From Sipunculus nudus (Eukaryota; Annelida; Sipuncula; Golfingiida; Sipunculidae), in contig CM049316.1 of the NCBI GenBank assembly GCA_026874595.1, forward strand, positions 77,843,676 to 77,907,675: DNA of 64,000 nucleotides, written 5' to 3'. Shown here piece after piece: positions 1-12,799 of the stretch; the first letter of the stretch is position 1; each line of letters opens with the position of its first letter. Made by a program: the position numbers and the translations under genes. The notes beneath the pieces were generated by a model. That model was given only the letters and a program-made list of their open reading frames with translations, did no database searches and was not told the DNA's origin.

Positions 1-2109
1 GGTCATGTGCAAATTCTTATGTGTCAAAATTAATAAAAACAACTGATGGTCAGCTATGACATGCATAATCCATTATTCAAGTGATCAACTAATCATGATA
101 AGCACCAAGCTGATTAGACAGACGTGTGAGACCAGTCGAAATCAAATGAGAAATTTGGATAATTACAATAAATTATATAACAGATAAATTTCAGAATGGT
201 CAGTGACTGCCATTCAAGCCAGATGGATGCAAGAAGACTGGACATGATGGACAGGTCAGCTGGTAAACAATGTCCTATCACCACTCAACAATGGTTCAAC
301 CATTACTGCAGCAGGTAACCAGCTCATTTTTTTTTCTCTAACTATAAAGATTTTTCATGATTAAAATGTGGATTGCGGCAGCTGAATAACAGGGACCCTC
401 CTATCAACCGTCACAGAGCAGAACAGCGAAAGAACAGCCAGAGTAGAAAGCAAAAAGAACTCCCTCAGATGAAAAGGTTCACGTTCAGTTCCATTGGTTT
501 TGGTACACAGCTCATGTACTTAGGAACCTTGGAATCGTATAAAAAATCTGACTAAGTACAACATCAGGGTCGACTTGATGTGTTGCCATGCCACCTACTG
601 GTAACTTACTGGCAATTGAAACAGGTTGATGGAAAACAATATATCCCTTTTTATGGGGTCGCAAAGCTATCCCTGCCCAGCCACCAAAAAGACCCCCATA
701 ATGAATATACACCAAAGGAAGTCGCACAAAGAGACCCTGCAAACATTTCAAACATGCCTGGACTCGCAAATGAGCTGGATGATTGCTGCTGCTAAATCTA
801 ACCTGTATTCAGCGGTACATAAAACCTAGCTGAAGGCCGGTGAATGATTCTCCTTTCTGGACAACAACATAGCATCTCCTGGCCATCAATCCTCAGAACA
901 AGCTCCCTGGACAAAGTTAAGGGAGAGCATTGATCCCGATTACAGACGAGAACTCTTTGGTCTTGTTTGATATTACTTGTTATATCCTGTCTGACCAAAG
1001 ATTACCACATTAACCTCTTACAATACCAGGCCAGAATGAACCCCTCAGGTAACACCATACAATGCAGCTAAAATGAATGTACACTCAATCTAATTGGGAG
1101 TGATACCTGGTAAAGTGACATCACATGCAACTTCTTGAGATGCAATGTCACATGAAATGAATCCCAGCTATGAAATGTTTAATTAAAAGACCAGCTTGAT
1201 GCGTAAATTTTACAGATTTATGGCCTGCAGGTGGCACTATAGGTCCCCTGGATGAGGATGAAGGTTCCTGCATGATAAATATGACATGTTTTTTATAGTT
1301 GTCTGATGCATATGGCTAGGAAAACATGTTAAACTTGTACAGAGGACCTTTCTAATAAGACCACCTGTCTATTTAGACCACCCAAGGGTGAACCAAAAAT
1401 ATTCACATTGGTTAAAACTGGCCTGTCTGATAGGACCACTAGTGGATTAATACCATTAACTTCACTCTCTTAAATTTTTATTTCAAATATCTGAGTTTAT
1501 GCTGATAATATTTCACAGTCCCATGCCTCAAACACCTGTATACAAGTAAATGTATACAGTACTTTTTACTTTTTGTAATACATAACATTCATTAATTTGT
1601 CGGGTTACTGACACCTGTAGTTTATATTTCAGTAAGAGTGTAATGTTTTGAACAATTCATTATCTGATGCACTAAATTGCAACTTGTAATTGATTCTTAA
1701 GACTCGGGACACTTGATCAGAGCAGGCTGTGATGTCAACACTGTTTATTGTGCATGTTTTGAAGATCCAGTTTCAACACAACTCTAACAATTCACCGACC
1801 TACATTTTAGTTAAATTGATTTGCCACAGGTAAAAATGCATTCTCAATTGGACAGCTGGCTGTTAGACTGTACCAGGAGCGTTTGTAAAGCCATCAGGTC
1901 ACACGTGTGGTACCTGTGTGACAGAGGTTGATATTGTCATTAACACAGAATATAGGAAGTAATGACTCCAGGGTCAACATGTGCACATGGAATTAACTGT
2001 GACCTGCAAATGGTCAAGGTCTGGTCATAAACTCTTGTAAACTGGCAGCATTTTTTGTTGGATAATTAGAAGACCCTCATACAGTGAATGTGATAAAAAG
2101 ATGTAAATC

Positions 2110-2112
<3 letters not shown>
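1..2112. other. no gene seen
   Basis: AT-rich sequence with only short open frames on both strands. None shows a recognisable domain, a matching splice context or unusual composition. A CCACCTACTGGTA string near 590 and GCAGGTGGCACTA near 1,228 resemble small motifs seen in repeats elsewhere in the window (for example near 4,710), so some of this is probably old repeat. An exon of an unrecognised gene cannot be excluded. Confidence 0.5.

Positions 2113-2149
<37 letters not shown>
2113..2149. repeat. (TA)n microsatellite
   Basis: Uninterrupted TA dinucleotide run of about 37 bases. The reading frame that crosses it is an artefact of the repeat. Confidence 0.95.
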
Positions 2150-2151
<2 letters not shown>

Positions 2152-2480
2152 AATTATTAATGAATATTTATACCTGAACTCTCAGGTTCACTGTATCAAT
2201 GACACAGTCTCTGATGTTTTAGTTATTTTAAATCTTAATGTCCCCTCCCAAGGTCACCATAACCAAGATGGTTCGCTATCTTCAGATATACAGCTGTATA
2301 TTACAGGATCTTACAAGTATTCTCAGGCTGTCTTTATGTTCACAAGGGTTTCATATTCATTTTTATTATTATTTTTTGTGAAAGATAAATTATCATTCTG
2401 AGAGATCAGAGTAGCAGCAAAAAGTTATATTGAAAACTTCCCTGAAAATCATGAGGAGGAAACGGACAACTGTTAAACAG

Positions 2481-2576
2481 GTTTGTTTACTTTCTAACAA
2501 CACCTAAAGTATGGAAAAGATTCCACCAGTTTGTTTACTTTCTAACAATACCCCAAGTGTGGAAAAGATTCCATCA
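2481..2576. repeat. 48-bp tandem duplication
   Basis: Two adjacent 48-base copies (2,481-2,528 and 2,529-2,576), both starting GTTTGTTTACTTTCTAACAA and both ending in GGAAAAGATTCCA plus a few bases. They differ at only a few positions, so this is a local tandem duplication with no spacer. Confidence 0.9.
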
Positions 2577-3740
2577 TTACTCAGCATTTCAGTGAATCCC
2601 TGCACACTATTTGAAATTCTAGTTACACAGAATACATGTCTCAAATGGGTTATGTGATTGACAGTAAGGAAAGGCACAGGAAATGATAATAGTCAAAAGG
2701 ATGTATGCTTTGGTTTGTACTTTCACATGCATTATTTAGTGTTTCTTCCTCCTTCACAACATAGTCGTAATAAACCAGATGTGTACCACAATATTTATGT
2801 CACTGTATGGACAACCACTGCAGTTTTCAGTGTGACTGGTGTGTCATGACTCATAAGTAGGCCCTATCATTCCAATTAAATCCTTACTTACAGGTGTGTC
2901 ATGGTTCTACCAATCTAAGGATATAGGATCATGTTAACTTTGCTGTGTTTCGCTGTATTCATTGCAGTTGGCCATGAGTTTAAACATCCCAGTTATTAGA
3001 ATATTGAGCTTACTTCAGCAAAGAAAATTTGCAGTTGCCATATAATGGTCTTTATATATTCATTCAATAGATACATTGACACCTACAAGTGAAGCAATAA
3101 GCTTTAACAACTCTGAATTCATATCCAGTTCAGTAAAAGTCACAAGAATTCTTCACAAATAATACAGCAGTATAATTAAAGGAAGGTTGTCATGGAAACA
3201 GCATATCTTACAATGAACCAGACAAATTGCTTGGCACTGAGAGTGCCCTGGAAAATGTAACCAATATAAACAAGCCACAAAAGCTATTCATAAGACATCA
3301 ACCTGTAAAGGTTAAAAAATTATTTACCAAAGTGCGTCAAATGAACAACGCTTTTGTGCTGCTGTTTGACTTTGTAGCGTCATCTCTCGAACAACTGGCC
3401 TGCATGACCCGCATCTTATGGACGCGTCCCAGCTGACTTGAAAGATTGGTCTCTCGGGTTTATTTTTCGGAACAAATGTGGTTTGATGTATCAGGCAAGG
3501 TAATGTCTGGGTCATCCATTTAAACAGACCACAAACACAATTGAAGAAAAATCTGTCCATGTGCCTTTACAAGGTTATTTGGTTTAATGATAAATATAAC
3601 TTCTGACTCCATGTACTGTCGGCCAATAATATTCCCTGATCAATATCCACATGCTCAGATCCAAATTCTTATCATGCAGGAATGATTTTACTAAAGGACT
3701 TGAAGATAAATACTTTTGATTTTTCCTAGGTCAGTACAGT
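2577..3740. other. no gene seen
   Basis: Short frames only. A minus-strand frame at 3,324-3,560 contains a C-x2-C pair and is followed by a GTAAAT donor-like string, but the cysteine and histidine spacing fits no zinc-finger family I know. It is left uncalled. Confidence 0.45.
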
Positions 3741-3851
3741 TTCTTAATGTACCAACTCTTTTACTATTTTGGTGCCAGGTCGTGGAATGAACTACCAAGC
3801 CACCTAAAAATATTAAATGGACTTGAACTAATTAGAATCCCTGATAAATGA
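3741..3851 (+). pseudogene. LINE reverse-transcriptase C-terminal tail, fragment
   Basis: Reading in frame from 3,741 gives a peptide that ends YYFGARSWNELPSHLKIL and then a few residues before a stop at 3,849-3,851. The pattern G-A-(R/K)-x-W-N-x-L-P-x-x-L-K just before the stop is typical of the C-terminal end of non-LTR retrotransposon ORF2 proteins (jockey/CR1/RTE-like). No upstream polymerase motifs are in frame, so this is a 5'-truncated dead copy. The following 250 bases, ending near GAGTTATAAATAAGC at about 4,075, may be its 3' UTR. The motif is seen directly; the clade cannot be decided. Confidence 0.5.
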
Positions 3852-6437
3852 CTGCGCAGGAACAGCCTGAAAATTCTCTCTGTATCCCTACAACAAAGCA
3901 ATTTTTTATCATTTTAGTATAATTTTATGATATCACCAGTATTTTAAACAATGTTATTTTGAACTATTATGCAGGTCTCATATCTATTTAAATTTTTATA
4001 TCATAAATCACCACTCGCTGATATTAGCCATCTGGGCTAGTGTTATTTGTCCATGTAACCGGAGTTATAAATAAGCTTTGTCATTGTTGAAAATATCCAG
4101 GTTTTAAGTAAGAAATGGAGTTTGGGTGTATTTGAGATTTGCCTCACAACTTGATATGCTTATGGCCTCAATCCTCACATTAAACACATATGAGGGGGGG
4201 GGGGGGAGGGGAGGCAGCTGAAGTTCAAGTGATGCCTGGACTCACCATGGTAACCACAGATACCATAGGATACATTGGTGGTTTGTGGTGACAGGCACAA
4301 TACCTAATACAGAAAGTCAATGAGCACCTTAAAGTAAATGCTGTACCACATGTTAGTAATTATAATATTGGTGTGTGTGTGAAAATGGTTTCCTTACAAT
4401 ATTTAGTTTGTTCTGAGCTCCTGATAATCACAATTCCACAAGTACAAATTTCACAGCCCCGGGTAAACTTTGGTGTTGGAGGTCTCCAGTTTGATCTCCA
4501 TCCTCAATCCCTCTACCTAAAGACCTGGTGGCAAAATCGGGAATCTGGTTGAAACATGAAGGTATTCACTCCTGTCTTACCTGAAGGTTAAAACTGGTGG
4601 ATTATAAATTTATTCATAATCCATGTATATATGCCTGAAATTTATCAGGCTCAATTAGTAATGACTTATCACTGCTTTATTTTGTGGATGCCTTCATCCT
4701 CATTCAACAGACAGAGCCACCTACTGGCAACAGACATGTCCTTTAATGAAACAAGCATTCACAGCCCCAGAGGCTGAGACGAGGGGCACCTGGGAGTCAT
4801 TTAAATGCCATGTAATGACAGTTTGTGCCTGTGGTATTTCAGCTGATGGTGGTATTGTGTGACAGGGAGTTCTGTAAATGTACATTTTGACATTCTTTTA
4901 CCTTTAATATTGGTGATAAATCTACTGAATTACTACGTATAATTGTCACAGATACTTGGAAGTTGTTCTTCACACACAGAGCTGAACTATATGTAAGACA
5001 GAGTTATGTCTTACATACAGATTAATATGCCTCCTCTCAAGTGTATATATTTGATCAAAACCTTACACATATTTATGCAGTATTTTACAGACACCTCATA
5101 CCCTAATTCACAATAATCTAATATTAAAACTGTACAGAATTATTTCATATATTGTAAACTACCTTTTTATTAGTCCCTGAATGGAAAATATTGTTTCTTG
5201 CTTAATCATTGTATGCTCTTTTCTATCATAAGAACACAGTAATAAATCACCTGTACCACTAACTTCAGTGTACAATACTACAAAATGAACATGTTAACAT
5301 TTTAAATTATTTTTCTACTGCTACTGATAATGCTTTGAATTCTTGGTTTAAATGTTCTCCAAATGACTCAAAATTGGTAAAATACAAATTAATTCTGTTG
5401 TATCCAATTTATTCATATGTATAAAGGCAAATTTTTAAATTGAAAGTTTACTTTCATTTTAAATTCTCTCTCCATGGATCTCATAAATCACAACATATCT
5501 CAGCAGCAGTTTTGTTCTTTACACATGGGAGTCACCAGAGTGGCAGTACAGGCCACATCAAAAACTGTGTAAAAATCTGGATGAGAAAATAAATGTTTTC
5601 ATCATTGTTGGCAACTTCTCACATCTCATGTTTTAGGTCACTAAAGATAAAACATACGAACCATTGCATAGAGAAACATCATGCTTGAACTCCCCTTACA
5701 TGATCCTTGCATTTCTGATTGCAAGCATGACATGTTTAGGGTCTACAGGTCATTGGATTGTCAGCTAAATCATGCCAGTCACGATTCTTAATTCAAAGCA
5801 TTAATTCTGTGTTCATTCTTCATTCCCACCCTAATATTATTATAACTAGCTATGAAGAGCAACGTCTTTGAGATAGTATGAACATCCATTGCAGTAGGCC
5901 TACTGTTTTTGGAATGACACAAGTCGAGACTCAAAGCAAGCTCTCCCTGTCCCAGTAAAAAGCCAAAACTGAGTAATATATTCAAGAATAAAATCATGTG
6001 ACATTTCAACATTCTCAATGACATGCACCAACAGAGAAAAACTAGGTGGCGCCACTGAAGCTGAAGAGCAAAGTGAAATCTGAAGCTGGCATCTTTAATG
6101 ATACTTATTAGTTAACTGTTAGAGATACAGACAAAACACGATGACCAGGTGCATCAAAACACCTGTAGATGTAGGATTTATCTAATGTATAATTTGACAG
6201 AATAAATAGATACCCAAAGCTGATCTCATTGTAATTGTAAAAGGCCAGGCTCAAATATTACCACTGCCTAACCAAAGAAAGGTTTATAATCGTGGTTGTA
6301 GTGTTTAATCCTAATTTCTATTGCTGATTTATACCATTTTATTTTTGACTAAAGAAATGTATCATTATAAAATGACAATCATTCTGTTAGTGTGACTGGA
6401 TACAGTCTGTAACAGCACTACGATTATCTATACAATG
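3852..6437. other. no gene seen; one G homopolymer
   Basis: After the LINE tail there is low-complexity AT-rich DNA with a 13-base G tract at 4,194-4,206 and a solitary GGTGGCGCCACT at 6,045-6,056, one mismatch from the palindrome found in arrays elsewhere. No coding region is recognised. Confidence 0.5.
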
Positions 6438-6541
6438 TAGATGAATATGCTGCACCATACAGCACCTGGCCTTGACCAATGAGTTATTACACCTGAGTAT
6501 CTGTGCGGTCCTTCGTTAGGACACGGTACATTAATCATGAA
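6438..6541 (+). repeat. inverted duplicate, arm 1
   Basis: About 104 bases running from GATGAATATGCTGCACCATA to GTACATTAATCATGA. The reverse complement recurs at 9,239-9,342 with roughly one change in ten by eye. The two arms enclose 2.7 kb of degenerate repeat DNA. Confidence 0.8.
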
Positions 6542-7688
6542 TGACTTGCAGCCAGCTCAATCAATGTTTATTGTATAAGTCTGACCAGGTATCAACCGTC
6601 TAGCCAAGCATGAGTTGTGTTGTTCTGGTTATATGACACTGTAAGTTGCCAGGCAATACAAGCATGAATTGTGTTGTTCTGTTTACTAACATTACACCCT
6701 TCATTCTCATATGCCACTTGTGACCCCTAGGTTTTAGTGAGTATGCAAAATGAGAGCCCCACTGAGTAGTTCTGATATTTTTTAGAGGTTACAGTTTGAT
6801 AAAGGCAATGAAATGCAGAGAAAAAGTACAGTGAAGAGAGTCTGCAGGGGAGAACCTATCTGTCAGTTTGGTGGCTATTAGACCTGCATCTTCCTAGAAG
6901 AGACTGGAGGAACGCTCTGCCAGTGACCACACCCTCAACCGTTAATTATAGTAGGATATGATGCTTTATCTCATTGAAATGACAGACATGGAGAGTCATG
7001 GAAGAACTTTACAATTCCAGTAAAGAAGACAAAATGTCTTAAGACAGGCCCTGAGAACAATGCCTGATATGAGGCAGTGAAAAACTTCACCACTTAGCAA
7101 TTACCAGGTCATCTGAAGGGGCTACCTGCTATGTAACAAAACATGATCTGTCATGATCCAGAACAATTGGGCCTCCAAGAACTGTTGCATGATAACCATG
7201 TACAAACATACAAGATCTGACATCTCCCAGACAGATGCCTTTAGTTATGAGTGAACATCAGGGATTCAGTGACATTCTTTGTGGACCAGTCATTTACCAG
7301 TGATCAGGTACTCCTATCATGGCTCAGTGTTGCATTTTATTTTTAAAATATTTGAATGAGGTAAATCTAGAGGAGCCTAGCAGGTCTGGGACCTGGCACG
7401 ATGCTTCAATCAGCCTCTTGAGGGACACCATTAATTACTCTTACTAATGACAAATCTAGGTACCTTACAATCATCTCTGACTGATAAGGCCATCTTACTG
7501 GGAGAACAGGCCTGGTTATGGGACTCTTTTTAATAGAAATGTTTCAGTAATGACCAATGATATATCACCAGCAGACTGTTATGTGCACCAAGACGTTTAT
7601 TATGTTATTTAAATAAATATTTTTTTTTCTAGTAACATGAGCAGCTAGGTTATGTTTTCTATTATAATATACGTCTTATATCAGATCC

Positions 7689-7721
7689 TGGTCTGGACCA
7701 ATCAGCAACTGGTCCAGACCA
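7689..7721. repeat. 12-bp perfect hairpin
   Basis: TGGTCTGGACCA (7,689-7,700) and its exact reverse complement TGGTCCAGACCA (7,710-7,721) are separated by 9 bases. The same region has a second, imperfect partner further on: ACCAATCAGCAA near 7,697 pairs with TTGCTGATTGGT near 7,780. The whole stretch 7,687-7,800 could therefore fold into a larger structure, perhaps the remnant of a small foldback element. Confidence 0.7.
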
Positions 7722-7880
7722 AAATCCTGAGCAGTATTCAGAACAGCCTAAACCCTGATCGGGATTTGGTCTTGACCAATTGCTGATTGGTATAGATCGG
7801 GAAATGGGCCTGGACATATATACATGTATAATATAAACATATTTTGGTTTGTTTATTACTAAGATCAGTACCTACACATT

Positions 7881-8017
7881 TTTGGGCTGAGACTAGACCT
7901 GGTGAACCTTAAACTCTACTGAGATGCCTAATGTATGGTTATACACATCTTGGTGGCATTTATCAAAACAAGGTGACTATTGACAACAACAGCCAGAATA
8001 AATAAATTCTATATTTA
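7881..8017 (+). repeat. direct repeat, copy 1
   Basis: Starts with TTTGGGCTGAGACTAGAC and includes TTTATCAAAACAAGGTGACTA. The same sequence recurs in the same orientation at 9,352-9,487 with scattered changes. The copies flank the 8.0-9.2 kb element-like region. Confidence 0.8.
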
Positions 8018-8020
8018 CAC

Positions 8021-9155
8021 TTAATATTTCTAGGCACTGCAGGTGCCATAGTATTCAAAGAAAATCCCCCCCAAGATAATTTTCCAAGATGAATAGACAT
8101 GCTAAATTTAAGACAAATAATCTTGTACCACACCGTAGATATGAGCAACTTTCTCCCAAAGCACATGTACAGATGGACTTCACGGCAAAACAATTGCGAT
8201 GGTGCCACCAGACTTGATTAAAAGATGGAGTTCAAGATCTATGGATATCCAAGATGTCAGGCCAATGGGGCAAATCACTCCTCAAAAAGAGGCATCTATT
8301 TATATGTAACAAAAACAGGAAGGTAGGTGGTGCCACCTGTCTTGAACCACACTGGAGATATGAGCAATTTCCACCCAAACTAAATGTACAGATGGACGCC
8401 ATGGCAAAATGATCACAGATGGTGCCACCAGACTGAATACACGATGAAGGTATCCAAGATCAATGGAAATGCACAATTTCAGCCTAATCTGTCCATTAGT
8501 TATTGACATATAATGCTCACAGTACTGTCAATTGGCAATGAAGGGGTATTTAAAGGCACAAATCAAGAAAAAGTCAGAGATGAGCACCACCTGTCTTCTG
8601 CAGAAGACAAAGCTATCCAACATTTTCGGTCAATTTGATTTTTGGACCAATCCATGCATCCCTTATTGAGATATTTTTGATTTTGTGTGATTTTCACCAT
8701 ACATGGCAATATTCAAGGTATGTCAAGGCCACTGTCATCGAAAAGATCATGACCCCAATTTAAATATACATCATCCCATAACCAATGTCTATAAATATGC
8801 ATAATATGAAAGAAATCTGTCCATTAGTTTCTACTTATATTGCTCACAGTACTGTTAAGTGGCAATGATTGGGGTATTAAACGGCACAAAAACAAGAAAA
8901 TTATACTGGGTGGCACTACCAGTTTCCAGTACATTACAACACTATCCAATATCTTCAGTCAATAGATTTTTTATCAAACCATGTAAGATTTCTTAAGATA
9001 TTTAAGAATTTGTAAGATTTTCACCCAAAATGGACCTATTCAGGGTCAAGATCACTCTCCTAGTGGTAAAGATCCCTGAAATATTTTTGAGTTATTGAGT
9101 TCTAAAGAAATCTAAACTGCAGCTCGGTTGTGCTTAAACCATAGTATCCTGACTT
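8021..9155 (-). mobile_element. degenerate Helitron-like repeat (H2 family)
   Basis: On the minus strand this region reads like 50,114-51,301. It shares TCAGGATACTATGGTTTAAG at its upstream end (around 9,137-9,155), the phrases ATCATGACC, TCTGTCCATTAGT and CAGTACTGT, and several near-copies of the GGTGGTGCCACC palindrome (8,335-8,348 plus variants near 8,200 and 8,413). It is more diverged than the 50-kb copy and I could not find its hairpin and CTAG end, so it is probably incomplete. Family membership is from visible shared phrases; the Helitron label is carried over from the 50-kb copy. Confidence 0.5.
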
Positions 9156-9238
9156 TATCTGGGGATACAAATACAAATTCAACTGTTTAAGCATATTTAA
9201 CTTGATCTTTTAACAATGGCTGGTTTTGTGTGTGGGAT

Positions 9239-9342
9239 TTATGATTAATGTACCATGTCCTAACAAAGGACAGCATAGATACTCAGGTATAATAACCCAT
9301 CGTTCAGGGCCAGGTGTTGTATGGTGCAGCATATTCATCTAA
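9239..9342 (-). repeat. inverted duplicate, arm 2
   Basis: Reverse-complement partner of 6,438-6,541. It contains GTATGGTGCAGCATATTCAT. Confidence 0.8.
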
Positions 9343-9351
9343 CAACATGTT

Positions 9352-9487
9352 TTTGGACTGAGACTAGACTTGGTGGACCTTATAACTTGCTGAAACTACT
9401 AATTTTATGTAATACGCATCCTGATGGCATTTATCAAAACAAGGTGACTAGTAACAACAAGGGCTAGAATAAATTAATTCTATATTT
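9352..9487 (+). repeat. direct repeat, copy 2
   Basis: Partner of 7,881-8,017. A second, shorter direct duplication lies beside it: AACTTGATCTTT followed by ATGGCTGG occurs near 9,200 and again near 9,520. Confidence 0.8.
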
Positions 9488-9494
9488 AAAATAC

Positions 9495-10236
9495 ACATTC
9501 AACTGACAAAATTTATTTTAACTTGATCTTTACACATGGCTGGCTGTGTGTCCTGATATTCAACACGTGCACCCAGGTTAACTTGGCATAAACTCAAGAC
9601 GCTTATAATTACGCACTGTCCACACTGTCTACATCCATTATCTAACAACCACTGGCATGTATCCAGGTCAGCCAGTGCAAACTACATGCTCCAATTGGCT
9701 ACACGCCAAGATCATGTGACATTTGTTATTGTTTACATGTTACATGTGATGTCCATAACTAGAAATGTCACAGATCTAAAGTCAGCACACATTTTTTATA
9801 ATGAATTAAACACTACTTGCTTACTCGTACGGGTATTTCCAAATCTGTTAGTAGAAACACATGTACTAAACTACATTAGCAAGTCTGTTTTATGTCCCAT
9901 ACAATGTCACCCACTGCCTAGTGATCCCTCAGGCTTAACGCTCAATGTTTACAACAAAACATTACAAAAGCTGACGTTAGCAGGGCCATGTACATACAGA
10001 CTAGTGGGCAAACCCAGAACAGTTCTATATATAGAACACACAAATAGCATTATAACCAAATGCCCCCTACCCCAGCCTGTATTTGACTTTAATTATACTA
10101 GATTGGACAAAACTTGATCATGTCATCAATATAATATAAATGAGTTCATGGATGAGTTCATATGCATATTATTTAGCCGGAGGGCACATTTCAACTAACA
10201 TGCTGCTACATCCCCATTAAAACTTTTGGGCAAAAA
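9495..10236. other. no gene called; 143-codon open frame
   Basis: A plus-strand frame at 9,686-10,117 stays open for 143 codons, long for AT-rich DNA. Its protein has no signal peptide, no repeated motif and no domain I recognise, and there is no clear splice or promoter context. It may be chance. Confidence 0.35.
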
Positions 10237-10265
10237 CACCCCAGATTTTGGCAAAATCTGGGGTG
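10237..10265. repeat. near-perfect 29-nt hairpin
   Basis: CACCCCAGATTTTG (10,237-10,250), one G, then its exact reverse complement (10,252-10,265). The stem is 14 bp with a single-base centre. It lies in non-coding sequence and is not obviously part of a transposon end. Confidence 0.85.
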
Positions 10266-12363
10266 TGCGGCATCCCTGTGAAGTCCCCCCATGCTCCTCC
10301 CTGGGGACCCTTAATGAGCTGACCAGCTGTATTATCTGGTTATCACAGGCCACATTGACAGCTAGGGTGGAGGCTTAAAGTAGTGCTCCGTATCAGCCAA
10401 AAAGGCCTTGTGAAATATAGTTCATATTTATTTATATATTTCAATGATCATATACTGCACAAGACGTTTACTCACATTCCTGTCTTTACAAAGATGAATT
10501 TAAAAATTATTTGCACAAATTCTTGTTTGACAAAATTTCCCTGATATCTAAGTTATGTGTGCGTAGTAATATATAATGGGAGATACACAGGGGCTGCATG
10601 AGCTGAAGTGATAAACTGAAGTGAACATTGTAAATGTATCAAATTTTTTAAAAAGAAAATAAAAGTAATTAAATTGAATGAAAAAAACCCAGAACAATTG
10701 TGGTTTAAGTGGAAAATAAGCAGGAATTATTTATATTAGTGTATTAACATACTAATTAACATAATGTAAGCATTATTTTATAATATCCTATGTTCCTACA
10801 TCAAGTCAACATCCCTGTTCTTTTTAAAGGCCTACCTTGAAAATTTTGAAAACTATTCATCCATATTTTTATTCAATTATTCAATTTATGAAATATGCAA
10901 TAAGATTTATTAAATAGACTACAGATAGCTAGACATATACTTTTTTATGGTGTACTGTTTATTCCAGTTTCCATTTGTTTCATGGATAAGGTTTATAACT
11001 TATTGCTTTTACTACTGCCTGCTCAAAAATGTTTTTGTATGTTAGCATGAGTAAAGAGCAGTCATTAAAATAAACTAAATGCACTTATTTCTAAAGAAGG
11101 AAACAATCAAAACTGAATACTGGAATTATTTATGTTACAACTGAATTTATATATTAAATATAAATATTAAAATTTTAACTCTCTCTGAACGGATCCCCAC
11201 AGGATTGCCCTTGTTAATAACACCTCATTATTATATTATCTGACCACCTCACTGCTGTCCAGCACTGGCCTGACTGCTCTCATGCACAGCTGTAATTACT
11301 GGTGTCTGTGGTTGTAGGTCACTGCCATCATGTCTGTGTCACTTCTGGGCATGCATTGCTAGTTGGCTTTCTGGTATTATCATGTGTGCATGCACATGCA
11401 CAGGCAAGTTTTCAGGGCTATCAACGCTCAGTTCCTTCACCAGCAGATTAGTCTTATAAGCAATTTACTCTCTATTTGTTTCTGTCTCAGGCATGTTTTT
11501 TATAGAGCGAAGAACCCAATCTGCTGACTATGACATTTGTGATTATTACTTATTAACAATTTGTAAAAGTATGTACATATGTAAAAATACTCATATATAA
11601 CATGGGTAAAAAAATTGTGTACAGTTTAGAAATTACTAATTAGAAACTGATTTATGACAAATGAGCTATAGTAATATTAATTAAATATATCATAAAGTGA
11701 TATGGCGTTACCATGATGACACACGGTACAGGTAAAAAATTCATTGTGAACTTTTGCAGATATTATTCAGACTCACAAACACACACAAAAAATAGCCAAT
11801 CACATAAACCCCTGCCACCTCTGTTGGACGAGGTAATAATACACCTCATTTGATATATATCTATCCCTGACAGCATGCAAAATTTGAAAAAAAAAAATGA
11901 CCCTGACAGCTCTTTGAATGTGTAACCAAGGAGCTATATAATCTCATATAATTTTCTTGATGTAACTAACCGATTTGGCAATTTCTTTGAGTTCACTGTT
12001 CTTTTCAAAATTCATACAGATGCTAATTTTCCCTTGACTAATGTATGGAATTTGCTATATATATGCATTTTCATCTGGGTAGAAATTAAGTGACAGGCAC
12101 ATAGCAAAGTCGCTGAAAATTTTCACAATTTGATTATGCTTTCCATTCAATTCTTATTTTATTCATAAATATCACATTTTTTTAGATTTTAGTTTTATTT
12201 ACCATGTTTTGAAAATGCAAAGGTATTTTTTAATATAACACATATATAATCAAGAAGAAACTTTTAATAAACATAGGGACTTAAAACCGGACAAACTCAT
12301 CACTTATAAACTTTAAACAGAATTAACAGGAACTTCATCAAAGATAAAATACCACGTTGTAAA
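10266..12363. other. no gene seen
   Basis: AT-rich, with several AATAAA-like strings and no coding signal. At about 11,210-11,270 a stretch with ACACCTCATTATTAT and CTGTCCAGCACTGG resembles part of the foldback arms at 54.4 kb, so it may be an old fragment of that element. Confidence 0.45.
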
Positions 12364-12799
12364 CAGAAGTGGTAGGAATTGGTTTTAAATCATAATCGAT
12401 GATAAAAAAATAATGACCGATGATCAATTTTTAATCAATTATTTTATGTACTTTCTATTTAACCTTAAAATTTGCTGTATACTATTACCTAAAATTTTGA
12501 CTCCAGTAAATGGTCTGACATGACATTTCAGTCAGTCAGAACATCAGTAGGCCTATTTATAATGAAACCATCAATTCACCCGCAATCCAAGGTCTACTTG
12601 CTGTTGGGCAATTGTTGGCTGTGCAAGGTTCCATTTTGATGCTGTTCATTACTTTGTGTTCGTATATCTCTGACAGGATCAGTTTTATTGCATGTGCATA
12701 ATCATTTTTAATGGATTCTGCAAAAATGCAATCGATTTAATCTATTTTGAAAGAAAATGACCAATCATCGATTTAATCAATTAATTGGCACACCGCTAG
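12364..12799. mobile_element. possible decayed hAT-like MITE
   Basis: The left side (CAGAAGTGGTAGGAATTGG, then AATCGATGAT) and the reverse complement of the right side (CTAGCGGTGTGCCAATTAAT, then AATCGATGAT) look like eroded terminal inverted repeats. GTGTGCC with ATCGAT near the ends is seen in some hAT MITEs. No target duplication survives and no transposase frame is present. Confidence 0.35.

Noticed and set aside
3324-3560. Minus-strand frame with a CGSC motif as a continuation of the RING gene
   Set aside because: It follows a weak acceptor and precedes a GTAAAT string, but lacks the expected FC, CxxC and His spacing, and lies 30 kb from the RING exon.
9686-10117. 143-codon open frame as a gene
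   Set aside because: No domain, splice context or composition signal. A frame of this length can occur by chance across 64 kb on two strands when alternative start codons are allowed.
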